This document shows, piece after piece, positions 38,912 to 48,746 of a stretch of 64,000 bases of DNA. The stretch lies in contig LYSZ01000006.1 of NCBI GenBank assembly GCA_001657385.1, forward strand, positions 62,001-126,000. Direction: 5' to 3'. Under the pieces are notes generated by a model. That model searched no databases. It was not told the origin of the DNA and saw nothing but the letters and a program-made list of their open reading frames with translations. This DNA comes from Parvularcula sp. BBD 1991-13. Its GTDB lineage: Bacteria > Pseudomonadota > Alphaproteobacteria > Caulobacterales > Parvularculaceae. Numbering within the stretch: position 1 is the first letter of the stretch; every line of letters starts with the position of its first letter. The position numbers and the translations under genes were made by a program.

Positions 38912-38941
38912 ATACATGGGATCGGTCCGCCCTATCGCAAG
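38912..38941 (-). promoter_or_regulatory. Candidate heat-shock sigma (RpoH) promoter of clpB
   Basis: On the minus strand: CTTG at 38941-38938, 17 nt, then CCCATGTAT (-10). This fits the sigma-32 pattern CTTGAA-N14-CCCCATNT at the key positions. Transcription would begin near 38905 and leave a leader of about 58 nt. Confidence 0.6.
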
Positions 38942-39049
38942 GTTTTGAGGCCGACATAATAGACAATGATTTTAAGCGGATAATAACGATTCGCGCGCGG
39001 ATCGGCGTTGACAATTGCCGGCGGCGGGGGTTTCGCGCCATACTGGGCC

Positions 39050-39727
39050 ATGCCCCGCGATTCGGCGACTGCGATCTCGACGGACGAACTGATCAAGGCC
39101 TACGCCCTTGGCTACTTCCCGATGGCGCGGTCGCGAACCGACGAGAACGCGGTCTGGGTGCTGCCCGAGGAGCGGGGCGTCGTCCCCCTCGACGCGGCCC
39201 GCGCGCCGCGGCGCCTGAAGCGGTTTCTGAAAACCGCTCCTTTCGAGGTGCGCATCGACACCGCCTTCTCGGCGGTGATCGGGGCCTGCGCGGAACAGCG
39301 GCCGGCCCGCCCGGACACCTGGATCAACGACGCCATCATTGAAGCCTATACGGAGCTTCATTTCACCGGCCTTGCTCATTCGGTGGAATGCTGGCGCGAC
39401 GGCGCGCTGGTCGGCGGACTTTACGGCGTCGCGCTGGGCGCGGCGTTCTGCGGGGAGAGCATGTTCTCGCGCGCAGACAACGCCAGCAAGGTCGCAATGC
39501 TGCACCTGATGGCGCGTCTGAAGATCGGCGGGTTTCGCTTCATCGACGCGCAGTTTTTCAACGAGCACCTGGTGCAGTTCGGCCTCGTCGCCATGACGGA
39601 CGCGGACTATCAGCGGGTCCTGCGCGCGGCGCTGGTCGAGCCGGCGGATTTTCTCGCCGCCGGTCCGCCGGGGCCGGATCAGTTGGACGCGACGCGGGTT
39701 TTGCAGTCGATCACCCAGACGTCGTAA
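39050..39727 (+). CDS. aat: Leucyl/phenylalanyl-tRNA-protein transferase
   Basis: 225 residues from ATG 39050. Adds Leu or Phe to N-terminal Arg/Lys for N-end-rule degradation by ClpAPS. Signature blocks: ALGYFPMARS, WVLPEERGVVPLD, SVECWRDGALVGGLYGVALG, FCGESMFSR and FIDAQFFNEHLVQFG. The C-terminal RVLQSITQTS lies in the 49 bp that also encode the end of the DUF2155 gene on the other strand. Confidence 0.95.
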   Translation: MPRDSATAISTDELIKAYALGYFPMARSRTDENAVWVLPEERGVVPLDAARAPRRLKRFLKTAPFEVRIDTAFSAVIGACAEQRPARPDTWINDAIIEAYTELHFTGLAHSVECWRDGALVGGLYGVALGAAFCGESMFSRADNASKVAMLHLMARLKIGGFRFIDAQFFNEHLVQFGLVAMTDADYQRVLRAALVEPADFLAAGPPGPDQLDATRVLQSITQTS

Positions 39728-40551
39728 ACCGGGTGTTCGAGGGCGTTGAGCGCCGGGCTCGAGGCGAACATCCAGCCGCGGAAGATGTTTTCGCCTTCCG
39801 CCTGCGGCCCCTCCAGGACTTCCGGCGCCGCTTCCGCCGCAAGAACGCCCTCTTCCGACGCTCCGTCATCCTGCGCCGGACCGCCTTGCGGCGCCGCGTC
39901 GAAGCCCGCCTCCAGGGCGGCGATAAACTCCGCCTGCAGATCTTCCTCGGATTCCGATGCATCGGCGCCGAAGCGGCTCGCGGGCAGAGCGTCGGGCGCG
40001 GTCAGCATGGGATCGTAGCTGTCCGCCTCGCCCGCAGCGTTCCCCGCCTCCTGGCCGTCCTCGGCGGCGGGCGTGTTCAGGTCCTCGCGCTTCCAGTTGC
40101 TTGCGCTGTCGGACTTGGTGTCGAAAATCTCAAGGAACGCCGTCGTTTCCGGAAATTCCTCCGGCGGGCGCTTGTCGCAGGTGCGCGGCTGCAACTCCAG
40201 CGAGCCGAAACGGGCGATCTCATTCATCCCGATCTCGATATCGGTATATGACGCGGTCACCTTGTCCAGGGCGCGCAGGGTGACGGAAACGGGCTCGCGC
40301 GCCTCGCGCTCCAGAACGCCGGCGAAGGGATCGTCTTCGAGGCGCGAGAGCCGCTCAAGTTCCGACAACGCTCCGCCATCGCCCGCCTGGGATGCTTCAG
40401 CATCGTCCGCCTGCGCATCGCCGCGCCGCGACGTCTCGGCGGCGGGCGCCGGCGGCGTGGGGTCGGTAATGAAATCGGGCAGTTCCTGCGCCAGGGCCGG
40501 GGCGGGCCCGGCGAGAAGCGCAAGGCCGGCTGCAATCGTCATGACGCGCAT
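39679..40551 (-). CDS. DUF2155 domain protein with a large acidic insertion
   Basis: 290 residues with a signal peptide (MTIAAGLALLAGPAPALA, cleavage near residue 21). The DUF2155 core is split: LRALDKVTASYTDIEIGMNE to LEIFDTKSDS, then about 95 acidic, low-complexity residues (PQGGPAQDDGASEEG), then the terminal core IFRGWMFASSPALNALEHP and VYDVWVIDC. Members without the insertion are about 170 aa. Third gene of the NDUFA12-mlaD-DUF2155 block. Function is unknown, probably periplasmic. Confidence 0.88.
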   Translation of the reverse strand: MRVMTIAAGLALLAGPAPALAQELPDFITDPTPPAPAAETSRRGDAQADDAEASQAGDGGALSELERLSRLEDDPFAGVLEREAREPVSVTLRALDKVTASYTDIEIGMNEIARFGSLELQPRTCDKRPPEEFPETTAFLEIFDTKSDSASNWKREDLNTPAAEDGQEAGNAAGEADSYDPMLTAPDALPASRFGADASESEEDLQAEFIAALEAGFDAAPQGGPAQDDGASEEGVLAAEAAPEVLEGPQAEGENIFRGWMFASSPALNALEHPVYDVWVIDCKTRVASN

Positions 40552-41076
40552 CTAAAAATCTCCCAGCGGATCGAGTTCGGTCCGGCCCGCATCCTCGTCC
40601 CCGGCGGCGTTCCCGCCACCCGCTCCGCCGCCTTGGGGCGCGGTGAACGCCTGCACCGCCAGACCGAGGAGGTCGACGGAGCCTTGCGTGATCGTGATCA
40701 CGTCGCCGTCGCGCAGGGTCTCTTCCGCCGCCCCGGGCTCGATCGCCACATGGGCGCCGCCCAGAAGGCCGTCCGAGACGATCTTGGCGACGGAGTCCTC
40801 CGGGATCGGAACGTCTGAGGAAATGGCGAGATCGAGATTGGCCTCGTAGGTCTGCGGGTTGAGCGCGTTGCCCGTGACAGAGCCGACCTTGACCCCGGCG
40901 ATGCGCACCTCGGCGCCGACCGCGACGCCGTCGACGCGCCCGAACACGGCGCCGATCCTGTACTGGTCGCGGCCCACCGCCTGTCCGCTCACCTCGTAGG
41001 CGTAATAGGCGAACATCGCCGCGATGGCGATGACGACGGCGCCGACCAGCGTTTCAAAGATCCCGGAACGGTCCAT
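40552..41076 (-). CDS. mlaD: MCE-domain lipid transport protein MlaD
   Basis: 174 residues from ATG 41076 (AAGGA upstream). One N-terminal anchor (LVGAVVIAIAAMFAYYAY, residues 9-26) and one MCE domain: YRIGAVFGRVDGVAVGAEVRIAGVKVGSV. It forms a hexameric ring that shuttles phospholipid between membranes with MlaFEB. The C-terminal part is Gly/Ala-rich. The mlaEF genes for this copy are not adjacent. Stop is one base from the DUF2155 start. Confidence 0.9.
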   Translation of the reverse strand: MDRSGIFETLVGAVVIAIAAMFAYYAYEVSGQAVGRDQYRIGAVFGRVDGVAVGAEVRIAGVKVGSVTGNALNPQTYEANLDLAISSDVPIPEDSVAKIVSDGLLGGAHVAIEPGAAEETLRDGDVITITQGSVDLLGLAVQAFTAPQGGGAGGGNAAGDEDAGRTELDPLGDF

Positions 41077-41175
41077 GGGTTTTCCTTTTTCAGCCCTCGG
41101 GGTCAATATCACAAGGGGCAGTATAATGGCTTTCAGCGCGTTTTCCCAACCGGCGCCCTTCCCGGCCCCCTCGTT

Positions 41176-41226
41176 TCGGGCGTTTCCGGATCTCGGGCGT
41201 TTTTGGATCTCAGGCGTTTTCGGGGC
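41176..41226 (-). repeat. Three 17-bp tandem repeats spanning the NDUFA12 stop
   Basis: Plus-strand units TCGGGCGTTTCCGGATC, TCGGGCGTTTTTGGATC and TCAGGCGTTTTCGGGGC are contiguous. The third (41210-41226) is the last codons and the TGA of the NDUFA12 gene, so the tail of the gene has been copied twice downstream. Confidence 0.85.
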
Positions 41227-41611
41227 TCCAGGCCTCGTAATCGTCGTTGACGTCCGCCGGGCCGTCCGCGCGGGCGAGGCTGCCCTTGGGGTGATAGGCG
41301 AGCGGCGTGCCGGTCATGTTCGGCAGGTGATCCTTTTCCCAGGCGCGGCGGGCCAGCGGCGCCTCGGTCGGCGGCGCGTCGAAAGTGTGGTGCAGCCAGC
41401 CATGCCAGTCCGCGGGCACCCGCGAGGCCTCTGCAAGGCCGTGGTAAATCACCCAGCGGCGGCGGCGCCCGTCTGAAAAGGTCGGATCCTTTTCCTCGTA
41501 ATAGCGGTTGCCCTGCTCGTCCTCGCCCACCAGCCGCGCTTTTTTGCGCCACAGGGTGAAGGAGGTGCCGAGGGTGGTGGAATTCCACCAGGTGAAAAGT
41601 TGCGACAGCAT
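41210..41611 (-). CDS. NADH:ubiquinone oxidoreductase accessory subunit NDUFA12
   Basis: 133 residues from ATG 41611 (the longer frame from 41815 lacks family features). Family blocks: [14 protein letters not shown]-type opening, [40 protein letters not shown] and [21 protein letters not shown] complex I supernumerary subunit shared by alphaproteobacteria and mitochondria. First gene of the block with mlaD and DUF2155, as in many relatives. Confidence 0.96.
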   Translation of the reverse strand: MLSQLFTWWNSTTLGTSFTLWRKKARLVGEDEQGNRYYEEKDPTFSDGRRRRWVIYHGLAEASRVPADWHGWLHHTFDAPPTEAPLARRAWEKDHLPNMTGTPLAYHPKGSLARADGPADVNDDYEAWSPENA

Positions 41612-41768
41612 GGGCGTTCCCGATCGATCGGCTCGACAGCCGAAAAGCGTTAACCGAATGACGTCAGCCTGTTGGACATTATTACGCCCTGCGGCTGCGG
41701 CGGGAATATGGCGCCCGTCGACGGCGGCGGCAAGCCATGGCGCGCGGCCCGGACGAAAGCGCCGCGCC

Positions 41769-41918
41769 TTGCTCGGCGGGGGCCGCGGCGGGCGCGACCT
41801 GCGCCGCCTTGCCAACGCCGGCGAACTGGCGGAGGGACCGCGATTGGCATACTATGAGACCGTCGCCGCGGGACGGGCGGCGGCGGGCCTTCTGGCCTTT
41901 CCGGCGGAGGACGACTGA
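41769..41918 (+). CDS. Possible short ORF before nrdJ
   Basis: A 49-codon frame from TTG 41769, in good codon usage (high GC in third positions), ending [10 protein letters not shown] four bases before the nrdJ ATG. No ATG or GTG starts it and no family is recognised. It could be a leader peptide or just part of the nrdJ promoter region; low confidence. Confidence 0.25.
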   Translation: MLGGGRGGRDLRRLANAGELAEGPRLAYYETVAAGRAAAGLLAFPAEDD

Positions 41919-41922
41919 CACC

Positions 41923-44900
41923 ATGCGCATCGATCGCCGATTTTCGAGCGACGCCAGCGACGGGCCCTATGGCGCGATACCGTTCCGGCGCGCCGATTCG
42001 GAGATTCGCTCATTCTCCGGCGAGATCATCTTCGAAATGCGCGATCTCGACGTGCCGAAACAGTGGAGCCAGACGGCGGTCGACATTCTCGCGCAGAAAT
42101 ACCTGCGCAAGGCGGGCGTGCCCGCCGCTGTCAAGCGCGTGGCGGAAAAAGGCGTGCCGGCGTTCCTCCAGCGCGCCATGCCCGATGTGGCGGCGCTGGC
42201 GAAACTGCCCCCGGACCGGCGCTACGGGCCGGAGACCTCGGCGAAACAGGTGTTCGACCGCATGGCCGGCGCCTGGACCTACTGGGGCTGGAAAGGCGGC
42301 TATTTCGACGACGAGGCCGCGGCGCGGGCCTATTTCGACGACATGCGGGCGATGCTGGCGCTCCAGATCGGCGCGCCCAACAGCCCGCAATGGTTCAATA
42401 CCGGCCTTTACTGGGCCTACGGGATCGACGCGCCGGGCCAGGGCCATTTCTATGTCGACCCGCAGTCCGGCCGCCTCGCGGAGTGCGACAGCGCCTATGA
42501 ACGCCCGCAGCCGCACGCCTGTTTCATCCAGTCCGTCGACGACAGCCTTGTCGGTCCCGGCGGCATCATGGATCTGTGGCGGCGCGAGGCGCTGCTGTTC
42601 AAATACGGCTCCGGGTCGGGAACCAACTTTTCCAATATCCGGGGGCGGGACGAGCCTCTTTCCGGCGGCGGCAAAAGCTCCGGCCTGCTCAGCTTTCTGA
42701 AAGTCGGCGACACGGCAGCCGGCGCGGTGAAATCCGGCGGGATCACCAGGCGCGCGGCGAAAATGGCGGTGGTCGACGCCGATCATCCGGACATTGAGGA
42801 TTTCATCGGCTGGAAGGTCCGCGAGGAAGAGAAAGTCGCCGCCCTCGTCGCCGGATCGCACGCCATGGCGCGGCGCCTGCCGGCGGTCATGGACGCCTGC
42901 TGGGCCCATGAAGACGCGGGCGCGCAGAACGACGACCCGCGCGACGCGGCGCGCTTCGACCCGAAGCGCAACCCGGCGCTCAAGGCCGCGATCCGGGAGG
43001 CGCGCGCCGCCCATATCCCCGACCCCTCGATCCGGCGCGTCATCGACTTCGCGCGGCAGGGCTACCGCCGGATCGAGGTTGAAACCTACGACCTCGACTG
43101 GGACTCCGAAGGCTACCGAACCGTCTCGGGCCAGAACGCCAACAACACCGTGCGCGTCACCGACGGCTTCCTGCGCGCGGTGGCGGAGGACGGCGACTGG
43201 ACGCTGACCCGGCGCACCGACGGGGCGGGGGTCAAAACCCTGCCCGCGCGCGATCTGTGGCGCGGCGTCACCGCCGCCGCCTGGGCCTGCGCCGATCCGG
43301 GGCTCCAGTTCCACGACACGATCAACGCCTGGCACACCTGTCCGGCGGAGGGCGAGATCCGCGCCTCCAATCCGTGCTCGGAATACATGTTCCTCGACGA
43401 CACGGCCTGCAACCTCGCCTCGATCAATCTCCTGAAATTCAGGACCGAGGCGGGCTTCGACCCGGACGGCTTCGAACACGCCTGCCGCCTGTGGACGCTG
43501 ACCCTCGAAATCTCGGTGATGATGGCGCAATATCCGTCGGCGGAAATTGCGCGCAAATCCCATGACTACCGCACGCTCGGGCTCGGCTTCGCCAATCTCG
43601 GCGGGCTCTTGATGGCGTCGGGCCTCGCCTATGACAGCGACGAGGGGCGCGCCGTCGCGGCGGGCGTCTCGGCGCTGATGACCGGCGCGGCCTACCGCGC
43701 CTCGGCGGAGATGGCCGCCGCCGTCGGTCCCTTCGCCCGCTTCCGGGACAATCGCGACGCCATGCTCCGCGTGCTGCGCAATCACCGCCGCGCCTGCGTC
43801 GGCACGGCCATGGGCGGCGCGTTCGAGGGCCTCAATGTCGAGCCGGCGCAGTTCGACGCGGGCGCCTGCCCCTGGGCGCCGCTCACCGCCGCCGCCCGCC
43901 GGGTGTGGAACGAAGCCTACGAGCTGGGCGCCATCAACGGCTTTCGCAACGCCCAGGTGTCCGCAATCGCGCCGACCGGCACCATCGGCCTCGTCATGGA
44001 TTGCGACACGACCGGGATCGAGCCGGATTTCGCCCTCGTCAAGTTCAAGAAGCTCGCCGGCGGCGGCAATCTCAAGATCATCAACCGGGCCGTGCCGGCC
44101 GCGCTCGACGCGCTCGAATACAGCGCAGACGAGGTCGCCGACATCACGCATTACGCCGTCGGGCGCGGCTCGCTGAAAGACGCGCCCGGCGTCAGTCTCG
44201 ACGATCTGAGAGCGGAAGGGTTCGAGGACCGCCACGTCACCGCGCTCGAAGAACGGCTGAAGACCGCTTTCGACATGACCTACGCCTTCACGCCGCAGGC
44301 CCTGGGCGAGGATTTCTGCCGCAACGTTCTCGGGCTGACCGACGACGACATGGCGGCGACAGGCTACGAGGTCCTGCGCAGCCTCGGCTTCGCCGACGAG
44401 GAGATCCACCAGGCCAACCTCTTCTGCTGCGGCGCCATGACCGTCGAGGGCGCGCCGCATCTGAAGCAGGAGCATTACCCGGTGTTCGACTGCGCCTCGC
44501 CCTGCGGGCGCATCGGCGAGCGGGCCCTGTCGGTGGAGGCGCATCTGAAAATGATGGCGGCGGCGCAGCCCTTCGTCTCCGGCGCGATTTCGAAGACCGC
44601 GAACCTGCCGGGCTACGCCACCATCGGCGACTGCGCGAAAACCTATATGCTCGCCTGGCGCATGGGGCTCAAAGCCATCGCGCTCTACCGCGACGGCTCG
44701 AAGCTGTCGCAGCCGCTGGCCGCCGCCCTGCTCGCCGGGGACGCGCGCGAGGAAGAGGCGGAGGAAGACTTCAGCGAAACCGTCGCCGCCGCGCCGGCGG
44801 CGGAAAAATCGAAAATCGTCGCCGAACGGATCGTCGAGCGCATCATCGAGCGCACGCCTGGCCGACGCCGCCTCCCGGACCGGCGCAAGGGCTATATCCA

Positions 44901-45846
44901 GAAAGCGATCATCGGCGGCCACAAGGTTTATCTGCATACGGGCGAGTTTGACGACGGGGAACTGGGCGAAGTCTTCATCGACATGCACAAGGAAGGGGCG
45001 GCCTTCCGCAGCCTGATGAACAACTTCGCCATCGCGGTCTCCCTCGGCCTGCAATACGGCGTGCCGCTGGAGGAATTCGTGGACGCCTATGTCTACACCC
45101 GGTTCGATCCGTCCGGCCCGGTGCAGGGCAACGACCAGATCAAGCACGCCACCTCGATCCTCGACTACATCTTCCGCGAACTGGCAATCTCCTATCTCGG
45201 CCGCGGCGACCTCGCCCATGTGAACCCGGACGACAGCGCCGTCGACGCCATCGGGCGCGGGGTCAACGAGGAGAAAACGCAGGCCGACGCGGCGCGGCTG
45301 ATTTCGAAGGGCTTCAGCCGGTCGACCGTCACCGATAATCTCGTGATCCTGCGCGGCGGGGATTTCGACCGCTTGCGCGACAGCGCCAATGAAGACGCGG
45401 GCGCCGAGGACAGCAGGGTTGGGGACGGCAGAATAGGGGACGGCAGGGTTGGGGACGGCAGAATAGGGGACGGCGGCGGCCGGACCAGCGAGAACGCGGG
45501 CGCCGCTCCGGAAGGGGCGGCGAACGAGGACGGGCCGCGGCGGCGGACGCGCGACGCCGTCATCGACGTGGAAGCCGAGACGCCGGACGCGCCGGCGGCC
45601 AGCGCCGACACGCCGCCAGAGATCGAGGCGCGCATCGCCCGCCTCGCCGAAGCGGTGAACCGGCGCCCGCCCCCGGGCGTCCTGGCGCGGCCGGGCGCGC
45701 TGGCCGATCCCGCCGGCGCCCGCGGCGAGGCCCGCATCAAGGGCTATGAGGGCGACGCCTGTCCCGAATGCGGACAGTTTACCCTGGTGCGCAACGGCTC
45801 CTGCCTGAAATGCGAAAGCTGCGGCGCGTCCACCGGCTGTTCGTGA
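41923..45846 (+). CDS. nrdJ: Adenosylcobalamin-dependent (class II) ribonucleotide reductase
   Basis: 1307 residues from ATG 41923 (an in-frame start at 41737 is not supported). Catalytic core features: [63 protein letters not shown]. The extended C-terminus ends in a zinc-binding [21 protein letters not shown] domain. Residues about 1150-1245 form a low-complexity linker holding the repeat [10 protein letters not shown] twice. It makes deoxynucleotides without oxygen, depending on vitamin B12. Usual alphaproteobacterial length is about 1200-1260. Confidence 0.97.
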   Translation: MRIDRRFSSDASDGPYGAIPFRRADSEIRSFSGEIIFEMRDLDVPKQWSQTAVDILAQKYLRKAGVPAAVKRVAEKGVPAFLQRAMPDVAALAKLPPDRRYGPETSAKQVFDRMAGAWTYWGWKGGYFDDEAAARAYFDDMRAMLALQIGAPNSPQWFNTGLYWAYGIDAPGQGHFYVDPQSGRLAECDSAYERPQPHACFIQSVDDSLVGPGGIMDLWRREALLFKYGSGSGTNFSNIRGRDEPLSGGGKSSGLLSFLKVGDTAAGAVKSGGITRRAAKMAVVDADHPDIEDFIGWKVREEEKVAALVAGSHAMARRLPAVMDACWAHEDAGAQNDDPRDAARFDPKRNPALKAAIREARAAHIPDPSIRRVIDFARQGYRRIEVETYDLDWDSEGYRTVSGQNANNTVRVTDGFLRAVAEDGDWTLTRRTDGAGVKTLPARDLWRGVTAAAWACADPGLQFHDTINAWHTCPAEGEIRASNPCSEYMFLDDTACNLASINLLKFRTEAGFDPDGFEHACRLWTLTLEISVMMAQYPSAEIARKSHDYRTLGLGFANLGGLLMASGLAYDSDEGRAVAAGVSALMTGAAYRASAEMAAAVGPFARFRDNRDAMLRVLRNHRRACVGTAMGGAFEGLNVEPAQFDAGACPWAPLTAAARRVWNEAYELGAINGFRNAQVSAIAPTGTIGLVMDCDTTGIEPDFALVKFKKLAGGGNLKIINRAVPAALDALEYSADEVADITHYAVGRGSLKDAPGVSLDDLRAEGFEDRHVTALEERLKTAFDMTYAFTPQALGEDFCRNVLGLTDDDMAATGYEVLRSLGFADEEIHQANLFCCGAMTVEGAPHLKQEHYPVFDCASPCGRIGERALSVEAHLKMMAAAQPFVSGAISKTANLPGYATIGDCAKTYMLAWRMGLKAIALYRDGSKLSQPLAAALLAGDAREEEAEEDFSETVAAAPAAEKSKIVAERIVERIIERTPGRRRLPDRRKGYIQKAIIGGHKVYLHTGEFDDGELGEVFIDMHKEGAAFRSLMNNFAIAVSLGLQYGVPLEEFVDAYVYTRFDPSGPVQGNDQIKHATSILDYIFRELAISYLGRGDLAHVNPDDSAVDAIGRGVNEEKTQADAARLISKGFSRSTVTDNLVILRGGDFDRLRDSANEDAGAEDSRVGDGRIGDGRVGDGRIGDGGGRTSENAGAAPEGAANEDGPRRRTRDAVIDVEAETPDAPAASADTPPEIEARIARLAEAVNRRPPPGVLARPGALADPAGARGEARIKGYEGDACPECGQFTLVRNGSCLKCESCGASTGCS
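45415..45474 (+). repeat. In-frame 30-bp direct repeat (2 copies) in nrdJ
   Basis: A perfect 30-bp unit occurs twice in tandem and is itself built of two related 15-bp halves (AGGGTTGGGGACGGC and AGAATAGGGGACGGC). It encodes [10 protein letters not shown] twice. The G-runs spaced by 10-11 bases could form a G-quadruplex. Confidence 0.95.
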
Positions 45847-45988
45847 CGCGCGATTAACCCTCCCTGAAGGAAACAGCCGCTATATTGCCTCTTATTCACG
45901 GTAAAGTTTCCATTCAGCCTTAATCAATCATTGATATCCGGCGCACCATAATCCTCGGCGGGGCGTGCTGCTAGAGTACACAACGGCA

Positions 45989-46837
45989 ATGAAAATAGTC
46001 GCGCTTATCGTCGTCTTGATGGTCATGGTCTTCTCCCTGGTAACGATGATCGTTCCGGGTTCGGAAAACCGCGCGCGCCACAATCCCGTCGCGGAAATCA
46101 GCAAGGAAATCGCCAAGCCGCTCGCCAAGGTCGACGACATCGGTCCGGAAATCACGCAGGCGCTGGAGCGCAGCGGCGTCAAGCTGCCGGCGCTGCCCCG
46201 TCCGGGCGACAGGCCGTCGCCGCACGATCATTCGCTCAAGGATCACACCGGCGCGGTCTTCGCGAACATGGACCTTCCCCGGGCGCGGTTCGCCGGCGCC
46301 GTCCTGACCGCGGCGCAGTTCAACGGCGCGCTGATGGACAAGGCGGATTTCGAGGGCGCCAGCGGGGAGCGGGTCAATTTCGCCGGCGCGCGCCTCGCCG
46401 AAGCGGCGTTCGACGCGGCGCTCTTTCGCGACAGCGACTTCTCCGGCGCGGAATTGCGCAAGACCACGGCGCGGGCGGCGGATTTCTCGGGCTCGCGCTT
46501 CGCGGGCGGCGACATTTCCTTCGCGTCCTTCTCGGGCGCGACCCTGCGGGGCGGAGACTTCACCGACGCTTACGGCGCGGGCGCGATCTTCACCGGCGCC
46601 GAGGCGGCGCGCGCCGACTTCTCCGGCGCGGAGTTGAAAGGCGCGCGCTTTGAGCATGCGATCCTCGACGGCGCGCAATTCGCCGGCGCAGACCTCGCCG
46701 CGGCGCGCTTCGCCGGCGCGCGGCTCCACGGCGCGGATCTTTCCGGCGCGATTAATCTGACAGCGGAACAAATCGCCGGGGCCTGCGCCGACGCCGGCAC
46801 GACGCTGCCCGAGGGGCTTGACGCCCCGCGCTGCTGA
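45989..46837 (+). CDS. Membrane-anchored pentapeptide-repeat protein
   Basis: 282 residues from ATG 45989. N-terminal anchor KIVALIVVLMVMVFSLVTMIV (residues 2-21, given in part), about 60 residues of spacer, then roughly 35 pentapeptide repeats of the A(D/N)FxxA type from ANMDLPRARFAGAVLTAAQF to DLSGAINLTAEQIAGAC, forming a right-handed quadrilateral helix. No MfpA/Qnr specificity can be claimed. It is convergent with thiO, 63 bp apart. Confidence 0.88.
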   Translation: MKIVALIVVLMVMVFSLVTMIVPGSENRARHNPVAEISKEIAKPLAKVDDIGPEITQALERSGVKLPALPRPGDRPSPHDHSLKDHTGAVFANMDLPRARFAGAVLTAAQFNGALMDKADFEGASGERVNFAGARLAEAAFDAALFRDSDFSGAELRKTTARAADFSGSRFAGGDISFASFSGATLRGGDFTDAYGAGAIFTGAEAARADFSGAELKGARFEHAILDGAQFAGADLAAARFAGARLHGADLSGAINLTAEQIAGACADAGTTLPEGLDAPRC

Positions 46838-46900
46838 GCCCCCCGCATTCCGCCAGCCCTGCATTGCGCCGAACGACCCGCGCCTTCCCGGCGAAGGCGG

Positions 46901-48061
46901 CTACGCGAACCGCGCCGGATGAAACGGCGCGACGTCGAACGGACCGTCGCGGCCGAGCATGTCGTCGGCGAGGGCGCGGGCGCTCGCCGGCGCCAGGAGA
47001 ACGCCGTTGCGATAATGGCCGAGGGCGAAGTACAGCCCGCCGGGTCCTTGCCGGGGCGCGCCCAGGATCGGCGCGGCGTCCGGCGTGCCGGGCCGCAGTC
47101 CCGCCCAGCGCTCGACCAGCGGCAGGCCGGCGACGCCGGGCGCGGCGCGCGCGCCGGCCGCCCGCAGCGCGGCGGCGGCCGCCTTGTCGACCGTCAGATC
47201 CGCGCGTCCCTCGATCTCCGTCGCGCCGATCACCAGCCGGCCGTCCGACTTCGGACAAAGATAGGCCCCGGGCGCGCGCACGACGCGGCGCAGGCCGGGC
47301 GCGTCCGGGGACGCGCCGGCCGGCGTTGCAAGCGCGATCGCCTCGCCCTTCACCGGCCGCACCGGCGGCGCCGGAACGCCGGCGACCATGGGCAGGCGCG
47401 ACGCGCCGCCCGCAAGCACGAGCCGCGCCGCCTCAACGCGCCCGCCGTCGGCGAGCCGCGCGACGAAGCCGGCCCCGGCGGCGACGCAGCCGACGACGCG
47501 CGCCGGGATCACCGCGCCGGCGACCCTTTCAACCGAAAGGCGCAGCGCGGACAGAAGGCGGCGCGGATCGACCTGTCCGTCGCGCGGCGCATGGAGCGCC
47601 GAGACGATGTCGGGCGACAGGCCGGGTTCGAGGCGGCGCGCCTCGTCGCCGTCGATGATCTCGACCGCCGCCCCCCGCGCGCGCAGGAACGCCGCGTCGC
47701 GGCCCAGCGCGCCCGCGCGTTCCTCATCCAGCGCAACGCCGAGAATGCCGTCATGGCGCAAGTCGATGGCGACGCCGCTTTCCTCTTGCAGGGCCGCCGC
47801 GAAACCGGGCCAAAGCTCTAGGCTGGCGGCGCTGAACGCATAGAGCGCCTCGCCGATCCGGTTATCCGGCCCCTGAACGCTTTCCCCGTGCGCGATTTCG
47901 AAAGACGGCGCCAGCATGCCCGCGGCGGCGCGGGTGGCGGGCGGAATTTCCGTACCCGCATCAATCACCCCGACGCGCGCGCCCTCCCGCGCCAGCTCAC
48001 GGGCGAGAGACAGGCCGATCACGCCGCCGCCGATCACCGCAATGTCGAAACCCGCCGTCAT
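46901..48061 (-). CDS. thiO: Glycine oxidase / ThiO-type FAD oxidoreductase
   Basis: 386 residues from ATG 48061. DAO family: FDIAVIGGGVIGLSLAREL dinucleotide fold at residues 4-22, AAAGMLAPSFE, the GQVDPRRLL substrate region and C-terminal FALGHYRNGVLLAP that closes on FAD. It oxidises glycine to iminoglycine for the thiazole of thiamine. No thiS, thiG or thiE genes are near, so a different amino acid cannot be excluded. Confidence 0.88.
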   Translation of the reverse strand: MTAGFDIAVIGGGVIGLSLARELAREGARVGVIDAGTEIPPATRAAAGMLAPSFEIAHGESVQGPDNRIGEALYAFSAASLELWPGFAAALQEESGVAIDLRHDGILGVALDEERAGALGRDAAFLRARGAAVEIIDGDEARRLEPGLSPDIVSALHAPRDGQVDPRRLLSALRLSVERVAGAVIPARVVGCVAAGAGFVARLADGGRVEAARLVLAGGASRLPMVAGVPAPPVRPVKGEAIALATPAGASPDAPGLRRVVRAPGAYLCPKSDGRLVIGATEIEGRADLTVDKAAAAALRAAGARAAPGVAGLPLVERWAGLRPGTPDAAPILGAPRQGPGGLYFALGHYRNGVLLAPASARALADDMLGRDGPFDVAPFHPARFA

Positions 48062-48134
48062 CGGCCGTCCCTGTCGCCAGCATCCGGCCGCCTGTGGCGG
48101 CCCGGAGCGCACAATGACGGCGCGCCGCACAATT

Positions 48135-48746
48135 TCAACCCGCGCTATTGTCGCTGGACACCCGCCGGGCGGCCTCTCCCGACGGCGTCTCCAGCGCAGA
48201 CGAGGCAGGCGATGCGGGCGGCGCGCCGATGAGCCGGGTCTTTTCCTTAGACCCCGCCGACGAACCGAAGAAGTAATTCACGACCGCCGCCGTCATGGTC
48301 GCCAGCGCGCCGAGCATGATGGAAAACTCCGTTTCCGCGCCGGAGGGCAGGTTGCGGCCCACCATCGCCCCCAGGACGGCGAAAAATCCGATGATGATGA
48401 GCCCGCCAAGCGCCGTCGGCGTCCAGTCGGCCATGGCGGCCTGACGCGCGCGGGCGTCGGCGCGGTCGCCGGCGGCGATGCGCCGCTCCTCCACGTCGGC
48501 CTCGCGAAGCGCGCGGGCGAAGTCGCGTTCGGCCCTTTGCAGGGCGAGCCACTGTTCCGGCGAGGCGCCGGCGATCGCCTGGCTGAGCCGCGTCTCGTCA
48601 AGGCCGGGCTCGCCGAAAACGGCGTTGGAAATATGCTGCACGGCGGCGCCGGCGAGCGGGCCGCCCAGCGCGCGGGCGAGGCTCGGCGCAACCCCGGCGA
48701 TCGCGCGCCTGATCTTGCCGCGCTGCGGCGGTGATGAACTGGACAT
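48135..48746 (-). CDS. Holin-like protein (GTA/phage 3TM type), orphan
   Basis: 203 residues. The first part (IAGVAPSLARALGGPLAGAA, then GEPGLDETRLSQAIAGASPEQWLALQRAERDF) resembles the cytosolic leader of the 3TM holin family of phages and gene transfer agents, followed by two apolar helices (ALGGLIIIGFFAVLGAMVG, SIMLGALATMTAAVVNYFFG) and a Ser/Pro-rich tail. No endolysin, spanin or capsid genes are close. Domesticated or remnant; functional holin activity is not established. Confidence 0.7.
   Translation of the reverse strand: MSSSSPPQRGKIRRAIAGVAPSLARALGGPLAGAAVQHISNAVFGEPGLDETRLSQAIAGASPEQWLALQRAERDFARALREADVEERRIAAGDRADARARQAAMADWTPTALGGLIIIGFFAVLGAMVGRNLPSGAETEFSIMLGALATMTAAVVNYFFGSSAGSKEKTRLIGAPPASPASSALETPSGEAARRVSSDNSAG

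Noticed and set aside
42010-45219. 1069-codon minus frame inside nrdJ
   Set aside because: Antisense shadow without domains.
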